A DNA stretch of 47,465 bases. Origin: Stentor coeruleus (taxonomy: Eukaryota > Ciliophora > Heterotrichea > Heterotrichida > Stentoridae). Below are positions 38,773 to 46,373 of this stretch, in pieces. The notes under the pieces were generated by a model that saw only the letters and a list, made by a program, of their open reading frames with translations, was not told where the DNA came from and did not search any database. The stretch covers positions 1-47,465 of the forward strand of contig MPUH01000530.1 of assembly GCA_001970955.1 (NCBI GenBank). Reading direction: 5' to 3'. Each line of letters begins with the position of its first letter. Position 1 is the stretch's first letter. The translations under genes and the position numbers were made by a program.

Positions 38773-40287
38773 ATGTCCAAGCATATCAATCGTCGGATTC
38801 ATTCAGGATACCGATCACCAAACGAAGATGTTGAAGGTCAAATAGATCGTTTAAATCATGCTTTACAAGTAGTTATAAAAGATATAGAAGCTTCAAGTTG
38901 TTCTAGAAACCCTTCACGCCTTTCTAATTTTAACACTGAAATATTTACAGATGAAGATGCGAATTGTCCTTCAATTTACACTGAAGACTTTTATATTCCT
39001 GATAGTTTAGAAGATAAAATTGAAGAGCTTCTAATAAGAATAGACCGTAATGAAATGATTAATGAAGATTTCCGTAGCGAGGAATTACGGAAAATAGAAA
39101 ATGAATCCTATAAATCAGAGACTCTATGCAATCATGATATTAATAAAATTCGTAAGGAAATATGGTTGCAAGTTAAGATACAAAAAGACGGACTTCTTGA
39201 GAAAGAAAGGAAAAATTTTCAAGATAAAATCGTCTTTCTTGATCAGATAAAAGAAGATTATGAGAAAAAAAGACTAGAGATTGTTATTGGGATAAGCAAA
39301 CTTAGAGATAAAGAAGAGATATTGAATCAGAGGGAAAAAGATATAAGAATGCAGAGAATAGCTTTTGATAAACATAAAATGCTTTGGGAACAGAAAAATG
39401 GGGTAATTTCTGAGCCTTTTGCATCAGATTCAGTACCTCCACCAACCCATGTAAGAGCATCATCTTATAGTATCATATCAAACATGTTTTATGAATCAAA
39501 TCCTCCATCATCAAGACAAAAAATCAATATAAATGTTGAAAACAAGCCAAAAATGCTACCTGTTGAAGTCCCAGAAGATAAAAACATATCGACTAAGCCT
39601 GAATTATTGAAAAGCTTACAATATGAACTTAAAGTTCTTGAAAGTAAAAAAAACCAAAAAATAAGAATAGATGATCAAGAAACTTATGATATTGAAATGC
39701 GAATAGACTCTATAAAGAATAAAATCGCAACTTTAAGAGGAGAAATCGCTATATCTGAGTCTAGTAAAGCTACAAGGATTATTAATAGTATGATGGTGTC
39801 AATACAAAAAGATGCTGGGAGAGATGAAAAATTTAAGAAAATCGAAATGTTGGAACATGCTCATAAGAAGAACTCAAAAATTGTTAGTGCAAGACTTGGA
39901 GGGGAAAATTCAGTCCCAGGCAATCCAGGTGTTAAAATTAAATCATTAGAAGGGAAAATTAATGAAAATATAGAAACTACAAGAAGATTTTTAGGTACAG
40001 ATATAACTACTTCTAAAGGGATTGAACCTGGAAAATACAATATCGAATATAAGAAAAAGATTTTAATGGATAAAGAGAAAGAATTAGCACATCGTGAAGC
40101 TTTGTTACAGCAAACTTGGATGAAAATCCCTGGTGCTAAAGAACTTATAGAAAATGTTAATTTAACCTTATCAAGATTAACAAATGAGAAGTCTATTTTA
40201 GAAAAGGAGAGAGATGAGTTTGAGAAAGATAAAATAGAATGGATGAAAGGAAAAGAAAAAATTATTATGAATGCTAAAAATGTATAG
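38773..40287 (+). CDS. Coiled-coil protein of unknown function
   Basis: A 504-residue protein from ATG at 38773 to TAG. It is charged and mostly helical. Coiled-coil-like stretches rich in Lys and Glu lie at about 110-205 (EKERKNFQDKIVFLDQIKED and following), 275-325 and 420-500, separated by a Ser/Pro-rich break near 215-260. No motor, kinase or membrane domain seen. Length and layout suggest a structural cytoskeletal protein, for example basal-body or cortical, but this is a guess from composition only. Confidence 0.65.
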   Translation: MSKHINRRIHSGYRSPNEDVEGQIDRLNHALQVVIKDIEASSCSRNPSRLSNFNTEIFTDEDANCPSIYTEDFYIPDSLEDKIEELLIRIDRNEMINEDFRSEELRKIENESYKSETLCNHDINKIRKEIWLQVKIQKDGLLEKERKNFQDKIVFLDQIKEDYEKKRLEIVIGISKLRDKEEILNQREKDIRMQRIAFDKHKMLWEQKNGVISEPFASDSVPPPTHVRASSYSIISNMFYESNPPSSRQKININVENKPKMLPVEVPEDKNISTKPELLKSLQYELKVLESKKNQKIRIDDQETYDIEMRIDSIKNKIATLRGEIAISESSKATRIINSMMVSIQKDAGRDEKFKKIEMLEHAHKKNSKIVSARLGGENSVPGNPGVKIKSLEGKINENIETTRRFLGTDITTSKGIEPGKYNIEYKKKILMDKEKELAHREALLQQTWMKIPGAKELIENVNLTLSRLTNEKSILEKERDEFEKDKIEWMKGKEKIIMNAKNV

Positions 40288-41048
40288 AGAATGTAATAGT
40301 CTAAATATAAAGATATAAGTTTTAATTATAGAAATTTTGATGAGAGTATTTTGTGTAGTTATGTTTAGAGATAAAGCTTGGGAAAGCGATTTTAGGTGTG
40401 GAGATATTTATAATTTAGATTTTTAGATTTTTTTGAAAATAAAATAAACCCATATAATCGATTAATATTTTTTAGATATAAGATTATAATTGTGCTATGA
40501 AAATTATGATTATTATAAGAAAATCATATCAGAAATGAGGCAAATGCTATTTAAAATAAGAGAAATATGAAGATTAACCCTTTTTAAATGAAATACGCAA
40601 AAATCACATGTATGGAACTCATGCTTATAGTGAAATCTATTTTTTTATCTGAAAAAGGAATGGTTTTTTTGACGAATTTAGGGCTTCATATAGTTTAATT
40701 ATAATATTCTCGTTAGTCGTTATCTTTAGCGGAGTGCTTTGATGAGTGATCAGGTTGTTGAGAAAGTTTCATTAGAAAATCCTAATACGCCTATATTTGT
40801 GAAAATATAATAATTTATAAATAGGATTATTGGTCCATTTTTTTATGGTGAATGAAAATTAGGAGTTTGAGCTTAAGAAGGCTAGGAAGAAGTTAAGAAT
40901 CATATCAAATATTATAAGTATGATAGAAAAATGTAGGGGAAGAGTAAAGTTATTTAAAGGTTTTCCTTTAATTTTATCAACCTACCTCACATAATATAAA
41001 ACTTCTTGACAAATAAATCTATATTTTATAAGTCTAATGATTAACTAT
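40288..41048. other. Convergent spacer with a possible gene-start remnant
   Basis: G-rich to about 40480, C-rich from about 40970, as expected between convergent genes. In between, ATG 40742 opens a 22-codon frame (MSDQVVEKVSLENPNTPIFV, stop TAA 40808-40810) with a TATAATATTC run about 40 bp upstream. It looks protein-like but is too short to identify. Confidence 0.35.
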
Positions 41049-41584
41049 CTATTCTCTATTAGGTTCAGCAAGAGAAGCTGCTCCAGCACCAGCTGCTAAG
41101 ACTCCAACACAACAACAGCAACAGCAAATTATTAAAACCAAAAGTCCACAGCACACAAAGAAGAATATCAACATGACCAAAGTTAAAACATAGCCATCAT
41201 ACCAGTCATCTGAGCATTCATCATCACCAAAAAGCCAAACACAACCAACAATGTACCAGGCTAAACTAAAAGCGTTAGTAAAGAGATTGGTACTGAAGCC
41301 CATGCTCCAATTTTTGTTAGAATCCCTGAGAAAGTTTCTATAATAGCGGCTCCAAAGGATACAGCATTGATTATAAGCATAACTAATAACCATGACCTAA
41401 TTGGATTATCGCAATCATCATCACTTTGCCCAAGGATTACGGCTATAGCTATGATGAATGGGAGATTACCATAGCCTGAGTAATAAATGTTTTTTTGTTG
41501 GCTGTTGACCAAATCCATCCTTGATCTCACCAAAGGTTGACCTTCTCCTTGCTCTAATTCAAGTGCTCCCTCTTTTTCACCCAT
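41049..41584 (-). pseudogene. TMEM272-like four-TM protein, reading frame broken
   Basis: Two overlapping frames make one protein. The first starts at ATG 41584 (MGEKEGALEL; the frame extends upstream only from a TTG) and ends at TAG 41261. The second continues it from before 41320 to 41049 in the -1 frame. The first has a hydrophilic N-terminus, then GNLPFIIAIAVILGQ and a second TM (WLLVMLIINAVSFGAAII). The second has NAFSLAWYIVGCVWLFG, a Cys/Asp loop and a Cys-rich TM. The order TM, DDC loop, TM, then AWYIVGxVWxF recalls the TMEM272/MARVEL-like family. No 15-16 nt GT-AG intron of suitable length (2 mod 3) fits. A lost base in a homopolymer such as the T5 at 41311-41315, or a true frameshift, is likelier. 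Confidence 0.6.
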
Positions 41585-41585
41585 T

Positions 41586-41595
41586 TTATTATAAG
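41586..41595 (-). promoter_or_regulatory. TATAATAA element at the TMEM272-like start
   Basis: On the coding strand CTTATAATAA lies directly before AATG, which supports ATG 41584 as the start. Confidence 0.45.
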
Positions 41596-41787
41596 CCAAA
41601 TAAAATCATCGTGTTATTAGTCCTATTTTACAAATACATATGTTTAAAAAAAATTCTTAATTATTTATTTCATCATATCCATCAAACACTAAAAGTTATA
41701 ATTTTAAAGACAATTATAATAATTTTTATATAAATTATGAGTAAATAATTTAGACTAGAACTAAACTGTTAATTTTTTTTAGCCTTT

Positions 41788-41964
41788 TCATTTTGCTGTC
41801 GGAACATTAACGGGGCTAATTTTAGGAAGCATGAGCATAAAGATCACAAGAATTCCAACACATATATAAGGGTAGATATCTTTGCTAAGTATCCATCCAA
41901 TTCCATGTAACATGGCAAAAACCATCAAATATGTGACTGTTTCTTGATAAATTCTTGCTTCCAT
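41788..41964 (-). CDS. Small two-TM membrane protein
   Basis: From ATG at 41964 (the longer open frame begins with TTG) it encodes 58 residues ending in TGA. Two hydrophobic segments lie at about 8-27 (TVTYLMVFAMLHGIGWIL) and 29-46 (YPYICVGILVIFMLMLP), with a short polar tail (KISPVNVPTAK). Size and layout resemble accessory subunits of ER or mitochondrial membrane complexes, but no family is recognised. It lies about 200 bp from the TMEM272-like start on the same strand. Confidence 0.5.
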   Translation of the reverse strand: MEARIYQETVTYLMVFAMLHGIGWILSKDIYPYICVGILVIFMLMLPKISPVNVPTAK

Positions 41965-42481
41965 TTTGATAGATTTCCAGATTTTATATGTTTTTGAAAG
42001 TGGATACAAGAGCAAAAGAAGAGCCTCGACTTCTAATACTATATATTCGGTTATATTACAAAATTATTAGAGAAATGAGTTTTTAAAGGAAAATTCGATC
42101 ATTTTTATTATTAGCCCATGAGGTAAAAAAAATTTCTTTACATTTGCAGTCTTCAAAACTTTTACTGTTATTGAATATCTTGTGAAAGAATAAATTACAA
42201 NATTAGCCCATGAGGTAAAAAAAATTTCTTTACATTTGCAGTCTTCAAAACTTTTACTGTTATTGAATATCTTGTGAAAGAATAAATTACAAGCTCATAT
42301 TACTTATAATAGAATTCTTTTAACGTTGTTTATAAGTATTTATTTCAAGTATTTAAAATCTTCGTATTTATCGAAATTGAAAGGAATAAAGCATGCAAAA
42401 ATCTCATAAAACTTCGAAAAAGAACTATGAAATCAAAAAAAGACATGAAAATTACTTAATCCAAAAACTCAAAATCTCCCT
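41965..42481. other. Spacer between two minus-strand genes with a contig join
   Basis: Contains the repeat pair around N at 42201. The last 90 bp are C-biased (3' side of the IQ-motif gene). No gene recognised. Confidence 0.5.
42110..42292. repeat. 91-bp direct repeat around a single N (contig overlap)
   Basis: 42110-42200 equals 42202-42292 with N at 42201. Confidence 0.92.
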
Positions 42482-44194
42482 TTATTCCAAAGCTTTAATC
42501 CTATCAACCCTCGCTTGGACAAATAATTTTTTCCTAATATCCACTTCAGCCTTTTCTTTAATCTTAATCAATTCCATCTTAGACTTCTCATCACATCTCC
42601 TCAGTTTGCTTCCATCCTGACTAATAAAACTTAAAATATCATCTTCAGAACTTGTACTATACGAAAAAGCCATTTCCTCATTACTTGAACAAGCCATCCA
42701 CAATTTCTGTTTTTTCATATAAAATTTTTCATTCTCTTTATTTTTCCTTAAAACATAAAATCCTTTTCTCCATACTAAACCCTTCCTAGCAATCCACCCA
42801 CGTATAATTTTCTGTATAAAAACAATTTTCTCAGTATTTTCTATATGATCTACACTTTTAAAACCGCATTTTTTCATGCGGATTTTATTAGCAATTAACC
42901 GATACCAATGCTTTAACCTTTGCCATAAAAACATTTTCCTAAATTTATAAGTCCTAACAAGCAAAGCCTTTTTTCTTCCAATAAACCCTCTAACCCATTT
43001 CTGTAGAAGCAACGTTTTTTTAATCAAATTCTTTTTCTTTTTCTCCCTATAGTAATTCTGAATAACAATACAAGAATGGATAAGCCTGATCCGATCAACT
43101 AAAGATCGTGATTCATCAAAATAAGGGTTTTCTAAGTCAAACAATATCTGCGGCATTCCTTGTAATTGTTGTAAAGTCCTAACTGTATTTAAAGAGAATT
43201 TTGAATTATTATTAACCAAAGGTCGAACTGCAGAGCATTTTTCATAGTTTCTAATCCTTAAAGTTTTTTCAACCAAGTTTTTAATTTTACCAACCCTAGG
43301 TTTATCTTCAGTATTTCTCTCAGCATAAGTCCCTATATAACTTTTTATTGATTTATCAATCTCTGAGTTCATATCTATAAACATTTTAAATAATGGGACT
43401 GTATAATCAGGTTCTGGTAATAAATTAGTTTTTTTAGCTTGGGATAAGCTTTGTTTGATGCTAGGCAGAAGGTTTTTTGATTTTTTTGAAGTTATGATCA
43501 CTGTAATGTTTGGGGAAAAAATATTAACTCCTTCTTCAATTGCTTGTTTTTGTCGGGTTATCTCATTTTGTAAATTGGCTCTATTGTGTTTTACACAAAA
43601 GTATATTGCCGGGTATAGGTTAAGGATTTCACCATTTAGGAAACTTTCTAAGAGTTTTATATGTTGACAATGACACTCGCGCCAATTTGAAGGGGAAACT
43701 GATGCTGAAGGGACTGTAACTAATGGTTGTCCTTTGTCGTTGTAGGTAATTATTGTGTTGTCAGGACCAATTTTCACGTTCATGATTTTTTGGACATGGA
43801 TTTCAGAAAGATTCATGTCGTTTTCAGTTGGATCTTCATCGAATTGGGTGTTGATTTTGAGCATTTTTTTCATGATTTTCTCAAATTGGGTTTTGTGAAA
43901 AAAAGCTTCTAATTTGATGTTTATAAGCTGTCCTAGGATAAGCTCTTCTTTGCTTATACGCCAGTCTTCTTTTGATTCAATTTCTTGAATTGTTTTTTCT
44001 GCAAATGCTGATTGGAGTCGGAGCTTACCTGTTTTTCTATCTGAGATTGATTTGAGTATTCCAATATCTTCGGATCTAGAAACTATAAGTCTTAAGATTT
44101 CTGTTGTAAGTTGGTTTTGCTGGAAAATTTCTTTCATGGGGATTATATTTTGACCTTTTTTTGTACTGGAAGCGATTTTCAACTTATTTGACAT
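42482..44194 (-). CDS. IQ-motif protein
   Basis: A 570-residue protein from ATG (44194) to TAA. The N-terminal two thirds have no recognised fold. In the C-terminal part there are IQ or IQ-like calmodulin-binding motifs: IVIQNYYREKKKKN (about 375-388), LLLQKWVRGFIGRKK (about 395-409) and VFIQKIIRGWIARK (about 458-471), embedded in strongly basic helices. IQ motifs bind calmodulin or related EF-hand proteins such as centrins, which are abundant in the ciliate cortex. No motor domain is present. The tail is acidic then basic. Starts 97 bp after the stop of the hydrolase gene on the same strand. Confidence 0.72.
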   Translation of the reverse strand: MSNKLKIASSTKKGQNIIPMKEIFQQNQLTTEILRLIVSRSEDIGILKSISDRKTGKLRLQSAFAEKTIQEIESKEDWRISKEELILGQLINIKLEAFFHKTQFEKIMKKMLKINTQFDEDPTENDMNLSEIHVQKIMNVKIGPDNTIITYNDKGQPLVTVPSASVSPSNWRECHCQHIKLLESFLNGEILNLYPAIYFCVKHNRANLQNEITRQKQAIEEGVNIFSPNITVIITSKKSKNLLPSIKQSLSQAKKTNLLPEPDYTVPLFKMFIDMNSEIDKSIKSYIGTYAERNTEDKPRVGKIKNLVEKTLRIRNYEKCSAVRPLVNNNSKFSLNTVRTLQQLQGMPQILFDLENPYFDESRSLVDRIRLIHSCIVIQNYYREKKKKNLIKKTLLLQKWVRGFIGRKKALLVRTYKFRKMFLWQRLKHWYRLIANKIRMKKCGFKSVDHIENTEKIVFIQKIIRGWIARKGLVWRKGFYVLRKNKENEKFYMKKQKLWMACSSNEEMAFSYSTSSEDDILSFISQDGSKLRRCDEKSKMELIKIKEKAEVDIRKKLFVQARVDRIKALE

Positions 44195-44291
44195 TTTGTT
44201 AAAGTGTTTTTCGATTATTATTAATACTTAATCCTCTTAATAACAACCACATTCATCTCAACCTAATAAAATAATAATTTACCAATAAACC

Positions 44292-45302
44292 CTACACCGA
44301 TCCTCTTATCTGATCAAATTCTTTCAGAGACTGGTCAATAGCCCACCTCAACATAGCTTCTTCTGACTCAATTTCCTTCGGCATAAACTTTTTCTTCCTA
44401 ATCGACCTTATTCTCTTTGGTATCCTATCTATCAAAAGTGTTGAATAAAAAAACTTAGCTGCTTGCCCAAGGCAAGCTTTAGGTCTAGGAGAATTATGAT
44501 CCCCATCAACATAAATAATATCTTTATCTCCAGCATATTCTTGATACAAATCCTGAGTATGATGTGGTAAAACAAAGTCATCATTTTTCCCAGTAATAAA
44601 AAACGCTGGTTGTAAACAATTCTTAACAAGGTTTATAGGGTTAAGCTGGCTTAAATCAAATCCAGCCTTTTCTTCAATGGTATCTCTAATTTTGTTATAA
44701 ACCAATTTCAAGAAAAACCCAGGCGCGCTGCTATTTTTCCTTGCCAGTTCATAAGCTAGTTTTTCCATTGATGTAAAAGGGCTATCAAGGACCATACTAC
44801 AAATATCTAAATTGTTACAAGCTGAAAATAAAGCACTTACTGCACCCATACTTCTTCCCCATAAGCCAATACATCCAACCCTTCTATTTGCCCTTAAATA
44901 CCTTATCATAATATCAAGGTCATGTCTTTCATTCCAACCAAGGGTTATATACTGACCTTCAGATTTCCCACAGCCTGCCCAATCAAAACACACAACTGTT
45001 GCTTGCATTGGAAGCATGAGTGGAGCTAAAACAATTCCTTCAATTCTACTACTTGAGTTCCCATGTAAATATATCACACAAGGTAAAATCTCACATCCAC
45101 GCTCTTCATCAGCTGGTTCAAAATGAGATGCTTGGATTCGACACCCTCTACATGAGACTATTGAGAAATCTGTCCTTATATAAGTCTTCCGGTCCATATT
45201 AAACCTTTTAGGACCAAGGTCTAATTTTGAATATTCTTCTCTAGGTGGCCGAATTATTGACTTCCATAACTGTTCATAGCTTTCTGTGATACTGTTGAAC
45301 AT
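44292..45302 (-). CDS. Alpha/beta hydrolase with a C-terminal ubiquitin-interacting motif
   Basis: A 336-residue protein from ATG (45302) to TAG. The alpha/beta-hydrolase fold is complete: oxyanion HGN (80-82), nucleophile elbow GRSMGA with S151, acid in GKNDDFV (D241 or D242) and base in DGDHNSPRP (H269). It resembles the ABHD17/BEM46-type serine hydrolases. After the catalytic domain a basic linker (RIRSIRKKK) leads to EEAMLRWAIDQSLKEF (about 314-329). This fits the ubiquitin-interacting motif: acidic run, Leu-x-x-Ala-x-x-x-Ser-x-x-Glu. The N-terminus has no signal peptide. The substrate is unknown; possibilities include fatty-acyl groups on proteins (inference). Upstream, acyl carrier protein ends 42 bp away on the same strand. 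Confidence 0.88.
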   Translation of the reverse strand: MFNSITESYEQLWKSIIRPPREEYSKLDLGPKRFNMDRKTYIRTDFSIVSCRGCRIQASHFEPADEERGCEILPCVIYLHGNSSSRIEGIVLAPLMLPMQATVVCFDWAGCGKSEGQYITLGWNERHDLDIMIRYLRANRRVGCIGLWGRSMGAVSALFSACNNLDICSMVLDSPFTSMEKLAYELARKNSSAPGFFLKLVYNKIRDTIEEKAGFDLSQLNPINLVKNCLQPAFFITGKNDDFVLPHHTQDLYQEYAGDKDIIYVDGDHNSPRPKACLGQAAKFFYSTLLIDRIPKRIRSIRKKKFMPKEIESEEAMLRWAIDQSLKEFDQIRGSV

Positions 45303-45344
45303 GGTACAAAAATTTTATAATCAAGTTAACTAAGAGATGTGAGA

Positions 45345-45611
45345 TTAGTTCTTTGAGTTCTTAGAAAATATTTTTATTGCTTCTTGTATTGTATTAATCT
45401 TGAAAGCGTCTTCATCTGAGAGTTCAACACCTAGGATTTCTTCCATTGCTACGATGGCTTCGACGGAATCTAAAGAGTCAAGGCCTATTTCTTTGAAAGT
45501 GGCTGTTGGGGTGATTTTTGAAGAGTCTACAGTGTTGAATCTTTTGAGGATTTCTGTGACTTTAAATTCCATCTCGCTAGTGCTGAACTTTCTGATTAAG
45601 AACCTCCACAT
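45345..45611 (-). CDS. Mitochondrial acyl carrier protein
   Basis: An 88-residue protein from ATG (45611) to TAA. The first 12 residues (MWRFLIRKFSTS) look like a short mitochondrial targeting peptide. The four-helix carrier domain follows, with GLDSLDSVEAIVAMEE, in which S46 of the DSL motif is the 4'-phosphopantetheine attachment site. Length fits a mature carrier of about 76 residues plus presequence. It works in mitochondrial type II fatty-acid (lipoate) synthesis and, in many eukaryotes, within respiratory complex I and the LYR-protein and Fe-S assembly systems. Confidence 0.95.
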   Translation of the reverse strand: MWRFLIRKFSTSEMEFKVTEILKRFNTVDSSKITPTATFKEIGLDSLDSVEAIVAMEEILGVELSDEDAFKINTIQEAIKIFSKNSKN

Positions 45612-45761
45612 TTATTAGTAAGTGATTTTGTGAATTTTGGAATTGTATTTGAAATGAAAAATGACTGATAAATTTGTGAGATTTTAGAATTGGATGATTT
45701 TTGTGGATTTTAATTGGATTTTGAAGAAGATTAAGAATCAAATTATTTATAAAAACCTGTT

Positions 45762-46373
45762 TTACAAAGGACTCAACTTTCCATAGTCTTCAAAATCTTC
45801 TACCTTTTCTTCAAACACTTGTAATCTATCAAGTGATTGGACTCTTTCATCCCGAAAGTTGCTCAATAATTTCCTTACAGTCGTCTCTCTTTGCCTGCTT
45901 TTAATAAGTTCTTCTATCAATAGCTGATTTTGCTCAACAATATTATCATATTGCTTCTCTAAACTTAGCAAAATGTTTTCCATTTGACTCTGTTGCGACT
46001 GAAATTTCTGTATACGGTCTGTTAGCTTCTGCATATTATCTTTGTTAAGCGTGGTTTCAGCGCTTTTTCTTCTAATTTCTTTGAGTAAGGCTGAATAATT
46101 TCTCTGAAAAAGTGGATGCATAAATTCTATAGAGCTTTCACTGACTTTGTGGAAGTCGTACATATTCAATTGCCTTACAAAGCTTGCAAAGTTCTGATGT
46201 TTATAATACTGTGGAAGGACTAGGTTCGTAAACAAATGTTGATCTTTTATCACAAAACTTGTACCTTTTTCTGTCCAAGAAATTATGGACTCGAAATTCG
46301 GGTCTTTTAAAATTTTAAATAGCTTCTTCACAAATGATGCAGGCCCGTGGTGGGTGTTTTTCCGATTCTTCAT
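45762..46373 (-). CDS. Small heat-shock-factor-type transcription factor
   Basis: A 203-residue protein from ATG (46373) to TAA. The HSF DNA-binding domain fills about residues 10-105: FVKKLFKIL, SIISWTEKGTSFVI, then LPQYYKHQNFASFVRQLNMYDFHKV with the recognition helix. A coiled-coil oligomerisation region (about 115-180; heptads in MQKLTDRIQKFQSQQSQMEN and following) would give trimers. It is much shorter than animal HSF1 and lacks a visible activation domain or the C-terminal HR-C repressor coil, so it may be a repressor, or constitutive. Nuclear. Ciliates carry many small HSF genes. Confidence 0.94.
   Translation of the reverse strand: MKNRKNTHHGPASFVKKLFKILKDPNFESIISWTEKGTSFVIKDQHLFTNLVLPQYYKHQNFASFVRQLNMYDFHKVSESSIEFMHPLFQRNYSALLKEIRRKSAETTLNKDNMQKLTDRIQKFQSQQSQMENILLSLEKQYDNIVEQNQLLIEELIKSRQRETTVRKLLSNFRDERVQSLDRLQVFEEKVEDFEDYGKLSPL

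Noticed and set aside
41261..41393. A 15-16 nt spliceosomal intron explaining the TMEM272-like frame change
   Set aside because: All GT-AG combinations in the overlap that I could find give lengths of 0 or 1 mod 3, while 2 mod 3 is needed.
17813..42015. TGA might encode Trp across the window (Blepharisma-type code)
   Set aside because: Conserved proteins (uS13, ADP/ATP carrier, CFAP20, Polo kinase) use TGG for Trp and have no internal TGA. Three called genes (17813-18295, 36042-38096, 41788-41964) end at TGA with sensible C-termini.
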